Source of the DNA: Lentisphaeria bacterium
GTDB taxonomy: Bacteria; Verrucomicrobiota; Lentisphaeria; Oligosphaerales; JAFGRS01
DNA: 9,959 nucleotides
Assembly (NCBI GenBank): GCA_016935045.1
Contig: JAFGRS010000610.1
Span: forward strand, 1-9,959
Reading direction: 5' to 3'
A program made the position numbers and the translations under genes. Below are positions 6,565 to 9,959 of this stretch, piece after piece. Every line of letters begins with the position of its first letter. The first letter of the stretch is position 1. The notes below the pieces were generated by a model. The model was given only the letters and a program-made list of their open reading frames with translations, did no database searches and had not been told where the DNA came from.

Positions 6565-6584
6565 ACCGGTATCTCCCAACCGGT
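6565..6584 (-). other. Hairpin just after the flavoprotein stop
   Basis: ACCGGT at 6565-6570 and again at 6579-6584 can pair across an 8-base loop, starting three bases past the TGA of the flavoprotein gene (minus strand). There is no T-run after it, so intrinsic termination is doubtful. Confidence 0.3.
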
Positions 6585-6587
6585 ACC

Positions 6588-8630
6588 TCACCCGAAGACC
6601 TTCTTCTCCCGGTAGGCCGTCCAGGCGGTCTCGAAGGGGACGTCGCGCTCCGGGATCGGCCGCACGGGAACGTACTCGATGTCGAACCACCCCTCGGCTT
6701 CGCGGTTCAGGCGCAGGGTTTGGATCGTCTCTCTGAGCGCTTCGTTCTCGGGGCGGAGGCACGGGACCTCTCCGGTCTCGGGGTCGGCAAGGCTCTCCGG
6801 CATCGGGTTGCCCCTGGAGTCCAGGACGATATACGAGCCGCGGCTGCCGCCGCCGTTCTCGATGTAGTCCTCGATGGCGCGCAGGCAGGCCAGGGAAGTC
6901 AAGGCCATACCCTCCGCTTCCGCCGCGGCGGCGAGATCGCCGGCGGAGGCATCCAGCCCTTCCGTCCGGATGCGCTCACAGAGGGCCTCGGCCTCTCGCC
7001 GGGCATCGCCGATCCCCTGCACGGAGCGCAGATGCGCGCCGTGGCGGGTCATGCGCTGGCGGATTGCCTCGATCGCGGCGTCGGGCGTCATGGCGCCGGG
7101 GGTGGGGTTCTCCCTGGCGCGCCGCAGGCGTTCCACGGTCTCGCGGATCTGGGGGCGGACAGCAGCCGTCAGCGCCCGTGGGTCGGGCACGGTATCGCCA
7201 CCGTATACACTGCTGATGTACTCGGCCGCGCGGATGGCGCCGGTCTGGCCCGCGTTGAGGGCGGAGCCGCCGGGGCGCTTCACCCCATGGGTCCCGGCGA
7301 ACTCACCGACCACGAACGTGTGCGCCAGGGTCGACTCCCACCACGTGTTGACGACGAAACCGCCGTTCTGATGTTGGGCGCAGATGGCGATTTCGAGGGG
7401 CTCCCTGGTCAGGTCGATCTTCTGTTCCATGTAGAGGTCGATGGCGGGTTGGTTCATGTGCGCGAGGCGTTCGATGGGAAGTGCCTGCAGAGCGCCGGTC
7501 CGCTGCAGATACACCCGCGCTTCCGCCTCGAGATTGCCCATCGCGAAGTCGGACATTGCCTTGGTGCCGATGGGGTTGCGGAGAAAGTCCATCCACACGC
7601 GCCGCCCGCGCTGCACCGTCTCCCGGTGCACGGCCATGTCGACGAGGGACGACTGCTGGCCGGATATCCGCTGCGCGTCGAAGGGCCACTGATAGCCCTT
7701 CAGGAAGATACACGTGGCCATGCGCTCCATCGTGTCGAAGTACTCGGTGAGGAACTCCCGCGGGTCGCTCTCGCCGTCAGCCGCGGTGCTGAAGAGCCGC
7801 GGCACCACCTGCATGTAGGTGCCGGAGACGTTCCAACGGTATTGGATGGATGCCAGGCCATACTGGGACTCGGTCAGATTGTGCGCTGCCAAGCCCGCCT
7901 CGAAGGCCATGCCGTGGATGCCCGTCTGCCCGCGGGGGTACACGGTCGTCGCGTACATGGCGCCCGGACCGCCCGCCGCCAGGACGATGTTGTCGGCCAG
8001 GAAGGCCTCGAAGCGGCCATCGCCCCCGCTCTGGACGGTCAGTACCCCGACGATGCGCCGCCGGTCGCCGTCGCCGGCGACCAGGAGGCGGACGACGTCC
8101 TTCCCGCCCATGATGCCGATACCGGCTGCCCGGGCCCGGGCTTCGAGACACTCACTCATGAACTTCGATGTCTTCGGACCGGCAGAGGTCGCCCGTTCGT
8201 AGGGATCGTGGTCGGTCTTATAGCCGATGAACGCGCCTTCCGGATCATGGGGGAAGGGAACGCCGTCGGCGACCAGGTGGTAGAACGCACGGAGGCTGCA
8301 GATGCCCTCGGTGAGGGCCAGATCGCCGTGAGCACAGCCGAACGCCGTCAGGGTCCGGGCAAAGTCGCACGCCGTGTCAGGCACACGCGGCGAGGTCCCC
8401 ATCTTGTAGTAGGTCTGTTTGTCGGAACCCGACAGTCGCGAGGCGCCGCCGCCGCGGGCGCGCGCGATCACCAGGATCCGCTTGTGCGCGTCAACGACCC
8501 CTTTCTGGGTGAGGAAGTCGTAGAGGTGCACCGCGCACCCCATGCCCGCGGCGCCCGCGCCGACGATGAGTGTGCCGGTGGTATGCACCGTGACTGCCGA
8601 ACCGCCAACCTGGATCCTGCTCTGTGACAT
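6588..8630 (-). CDS. FAD-dependent oxidoreductase (fumarate reductase/SDH flavoprotein superfamily)
   Basis: This 680-residue protein belongs to the FAD_binding_2 group, whose members oxidise or reduce substrates such as succinate, fumarate or aspartate. The dinucleotide-binding fold begins with TLIVGAGAAGMG (GAGAAG at residues 24-29), and a second FAD contact is VLAAGGPG (about 216-223). The segment CAQHQNGGFVVN (His420, Gly423-424) and GEFAGTHGVKRPGGSALNAGQTGA (442-465, shown in two parts: Glu443 to Gly455, then Ser456 on) correspond to the HxxGG and HGxxRxGG motifs of SDH/fumarate reductase flavoproteins. A central insert, with ESQYGLASIQYRWNVSGTY and FLKGYQWPFD, marks a distinct subgroup known to me mainly from uncharacterised proteins of anaerobes. 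There is no signal peptide and no visible iron-sulfur Cys cluster. GAGGAG lies 12 bases before the ATG at 8630. It follows the SDR gene by 17 bases. The substrate is unknown; L-aspartate oxidase is unlikely given the divergent centre. Confidence 0.82.
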   Translation of the reverse strand: MSQSRIQVGGSAVTVHTTGTLIVGAGAAGMGCAVHLYDFLTQKGVVDAHKRILVIARARGGGASRLSGSDKQTYYKMGTSPRVPDTACDFARTLTAFGCAHGDLALTEGICSLRAFYHLVADGVPFPHDPEGAFIGYKTDHDPYERATSAGPKTSKFMSECLEARARAAGIGIMGGKDVVRLLVAGDGDRRRIVGVLTVQSGGDGRFEAFLADNIVLAAGGPGAMYATTVYPRGQTGIHGMAFEAGLAAHNLTESQYGLASIQYRWNVSGTYMQVVPRLFSTAADGESDPREFLTEYFDTMERMATCIFLKGYQWPFDAQRISGQQSSLVDMAVHRETVQRGRRVWMDFLRNPIGTKAMSDFAMGNLEAEARVYLQRTGALQALPIERLAHMNQPAIDLYMEQKIDLTREPLEIAICAQHQNGGFVVNTWWESTLAHTFVVGEFAGTHGVKRPGGSALNAGQTGAIRAAEYISSVYGGDTVPDPRALTAAVRPQIRETVERLRRARENPTPGAMTPDAAIEAIRQRMTRHGAHLRSVQGIGDARREAEALCERIRTEGLDASAGDLAAAAEAEGMALTSLACLRAIEDYIENGGGSRGSYIVLDSRGNPMPESLADPETGEVPCLRPENEALRETIQTLRLNREAEGWFDIEYVPVRPIPERDVPFETAWTAYREKKVFG

Positions 8631-8647
8631 CGGAACGGTTGTCTCCT

Positions 8648-9415
8648 CTACAGTATGCTGAGATGAAAGCCGCCGTCGATATGGATCACCACGCCTGTAG
8701 CCATGGGGATGCCCCCGGTCGCACAGGTGGCCATGGCCGTCGCGACGTCCTCCGGCGTACCCCAGCGGCGGATCGGGGTGATGCCTTCCTCGAAGATCAG
8801 CCTGTCGTACTTCTCCGTGACGGCGGCAGTCATGTCCGTCTTGATGATGCCCGGGCGGATTTCGTAGACGTAGATTTCATGCTGGGCGAGTTCGGCCGCC
8901 CAGAGCTTCGTCGCCATGCTTACGCCGGCTTTGGAGAGGCAGTACTCACCCCGTGAGGGGGAGGCCGTCTCCGCCGATATGGAACTGATGTTGATGATCG
9001 CCAGGAAGTCGTCAGGTCGTTGTGCCCGTTGCTCGATCATCCAGTTTGCCACGGCCTGGGTCAGGAAGTACGGGCCCTTGAGGTTTACGTTCATCACGAA
9101 GTCGTAGGATTCCTCGGAGGCCTGCAGGATGTTGGCGCGCACGCGCGGCGCCACGCCGGCGTTGTTGACCAGCACATCGAGGCGCCCAAACCGGGACCGG
9201 ACCTCCGCCAGTGCCGCCGTCCTGTCTGCGGCGCGCGTGACGTCGCAGCGCACGCCCAAGGCCTGCCGGCCGAGCGCCTCGACGGCGCCCACGGCAGCGG
9301 TCGTATCGATGACGTCCGCAAGGACGACGTCAAATCCCCGGTCGGCCAGGGATAGCGCGCCTGCCTTCCCGATCCCTCTGGCAGCGCCGGTCACCATGGC
9401 TACTTTCCGCGACAT
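8648..9415 (-). CDS. Short-chain dehydrogenase/reductase (classical SDR)
   Basis: This 255-residue protein has the full classical SDR layout. The cofactor loop TGAARGIG is at residues 9-16. An acidic Asp34 at the end of the second strand favours NAD(H) over NADP(H). Also visible are CDV at 57-59, NNAG at 84-87 and the structural Asn111 in NVNLKGPYF. The catalytic triad is Ser145, Tyr158 and Lys162 (YCLSK). The post-catalytic RPGIIKTDM loop and the usual ending GVVIHIDGGFHLSIL are present. It interconverts a hydroxyl and a carbonyl group. The ending resembles 3-ketoacyl-ACP reductase-like SDRs of sugar or polyol catabolism, but there is no acyl-chain context. AGGAGAGG (9421-9428) lies five bases before the ATG at 9415. 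It is the first gene of a two-gene operon with the flavoprotein, so both probably act on one substrate. Confidence 0.92.
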   Translation of the reverse strand: MSRKVAMVTGAARGIGKAGALSLADRGFDVVLADVIDTTAAVGAVEALGRQALGVRCDVTRAADRTAALAEVRSRFGRLDVLVNNAGVAPRVRANILQASEESYDFVMNVNLKGPYFLTQAVANWMIEQRAQRPDDFLAIINISSISAETASPSRGEYCLSKAGVSMATKLWAAELAQHEIYVYEIRPGIIKTDMTAAVTEKYDRLIFEEGITPIRRWGTPEDVATAMATCATGGIPMATGVVIHIDGGFHLSIL

Positions 9416-9650
9416 TGGATCCTCTCCTTGTATTCCATTCGGAACGGTGATCGTGCGGAAGGGTCAGCGCCGCGCCTGGCCGAGCCGTGTGTTGTGCCGC
9501 GGTTGGTTGCGCAGAGGCCCTGCGCCTCGGCGCGACGAAAACCACCCGATGGCCGGAACCCCGCGGACTGCGCAAACCATACAGGCAATCCCCGCGAGCG
9601 GCAAGCGGTTCTCCAACCGCTGCGCAATCCCTCCGTCACGTGGGGAAGGG
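9416..9650. other. Upstream region of the SDR operon
   Basis: No gene is seen. A TTCC-ATTC-GGAA inverted repeat (9433-9444) lies next to the SDR ribosome-binding site and could be a small operator. A GAGGC/GCCTC hairpin lies near 9511-9525. A perfect 7-bp hairpin, AGCGGTT/AACCGCT with loop CTCC, lies at 9604-9621. The SDR promoter should be here, but no convincing -10/-35 pair was found. Reading frames crossing the region give Arg-rich peptides without family resemblance. Confidence 0.5.
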
Positions 9651-9959
9651 GTGTGAAGATACGACGGAGACCGCCGACTCCGTGCGCCTGCAAGCGCACG
9701 ATACCAGAGAGGTGCAAGTCCTCTCCATACCAGCATACCAAGTATGCAGTCGACCGCAACTGCGTCGCCACAAGGCGGGGGCGGTACGATACGCCGCACG
9801 ACCAGGCAATAGCTGGGGCGCGCCCGCGGGAACCCGATGCGCTGACCCGGGTATGGGCTGAAAAGCGACATCGGGGCGACACGGGGTGTTACACACGGGG
9901 TCAAACCTACCTTTTTACGCACGATTGGTGCCCGCGAGGACGCGGGCGGTCCAGCCAAG
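9651..9959 (+). ncRNA. Structured RNA, possibly the 5' part (domain I) of a group II intron
   Basis: The segment starts with GTGTG (9651-9655), fitting the GUGYG intron start, and shows a run of perfect hairpins. These are CGTGCGC/GCGCACG (9681-9700, loop CTGCAA), GAGAGG/CCTCTC (9707-9725, loop TGCAAGT), GCATAC/GTATGC (9733-9747) and GCAGT/ACTGC (9746-9763). A last one, GCCCGCG/CGCGGGC, is at 9930-9947. The GAGAGG hairpin contains GGTGCAAGTCC, which I associate with domain I of many bacterial group II introns. No good open frame covers it on either strand. The reverse transcriptase/maturase would lie beyond the right edge, so the call cannot be confirmed here. The 5' boundary is a guess, and a convincing IBS/EBS pair was not found. 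A different structured RNA is possible. Confidence 0.42.

Larger units (their letters stand above)
6311..6587. other. Intergenic region between flavoprotein and binding-protein genes
   Basis: The 277-base gap separates two minus-strand genes. It carries a GGACCATGG repeat/palindrome (6382-6407) and a small hairpin next to the flavoprotein stop (6565-6584). It should hold the promoter of the binding-protein/ung pair, but I see no -10/-35 pair good enough to name. No credible gene lies in it. Confidence 0.55.

Noticed and set aside
6150..8627. 825-codon open frame on the + strand antisense to the flavoprotein
   Set aside because: It mirrors a well-supported gene with clear FAD motifs. Long antisense frames are expected in GC-rich DNA, and its product shows no recognisable family.
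9599..9640. Minus-strand GGAGGGATTGCGCAGCGGTTGG resembling a tRNA 5' half
   Set aside because: The stem has a 4-base loop (CTCC on the + strand), and no anticodon or T-arm follows at a suitable distance.
9681..9740. tRNA-like pattern (GAGGTGCAAGTCCTC followed by CCATACCAGCATACCA)
   Set aside because: The T-loop would be TGCAAGT, not TTCRANT. No 5' strand GGTATGG exists to pair with the acceptor, and the neighbouring hairpin has a 6-base loop, not an anticodon loop.
1..9959. CRISPR array
   Set aside because: No regularly spaced direct repeats of 24-40 bases were seen anywhere in the window.

Overview
This is a GC-rich bacterial window with long open frames on both strands. The mix points to a GC-rich member of the PVC group (Planctomycetota, Verrucomicrobiota/Kiritimatiellota or relatives). 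It includes a GH123/DUF4091-type glycosidase, a solitary Y1 transposase bounded by inverted repeats, and an FAD_binding_2 flavoprotein of a type I associate with anaerobes. That placement is inference; nothing here is a phylogenetic marker.

Left part (1-3381, + strand): the 3' portion of a large GH123-like glycoside hydrolase enters from the left edge. A 337-base gap follows, holding a short GC-rich repeat and a hairpin, then a GT4 glycosyltransferase that starts with GTG.

Middle (3367-4490): a compact mobile element of about 1.12 kb encodes one single-domain HUH/Y1 (REP-associated, RAYT-like) transposase. It is bounded by 25-bp inverted repeats matching at 24 of 25 positions. The left repeat supplies the last four codons and the stop of the glycosyltransferase. 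The right repeat supplies the last four codons and the stop of the convergent uracil-DNA glycosylase gene, and also the transposase's own stop. This is the most striking feature of the window.

Right of the element (4476-6310, - strand): a two-gene unit reads leftward. A membrane-anchored, NMT1/SsuA-like substrate-binding protein is joined by a 4-base ATGA overlap to a family-1 uracil-DNA glycosylase (ung). No transporter permease or ATPase is present. A 277-base gap (6311-6587) holds a small GGACCATGG repeat/palindrome.

Far right (6588-9415, - strand): a short-chain dehydrogenase/reductase and, 17 bases downstream, a 680-residue FAD-dependent oxidoreductase of the fumarate reductase/succinate dehydrogenase flavoprotein superfamily. 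They look like a two-gene operon for a redox pathway whose substrate cannot be read from sequence.

Right edge (9416-9959): no convincing protein gene. From about 9651 the + strand shows successive perfect hairpins, a GTGTG that fits the group II intron 5' consensus, and a GGTGCAAGTCC hairpin seen in domain I of many such introns. I read it tentatively as the 5' part of a group II intron whose reverse transcriptase would lie beyond the window.
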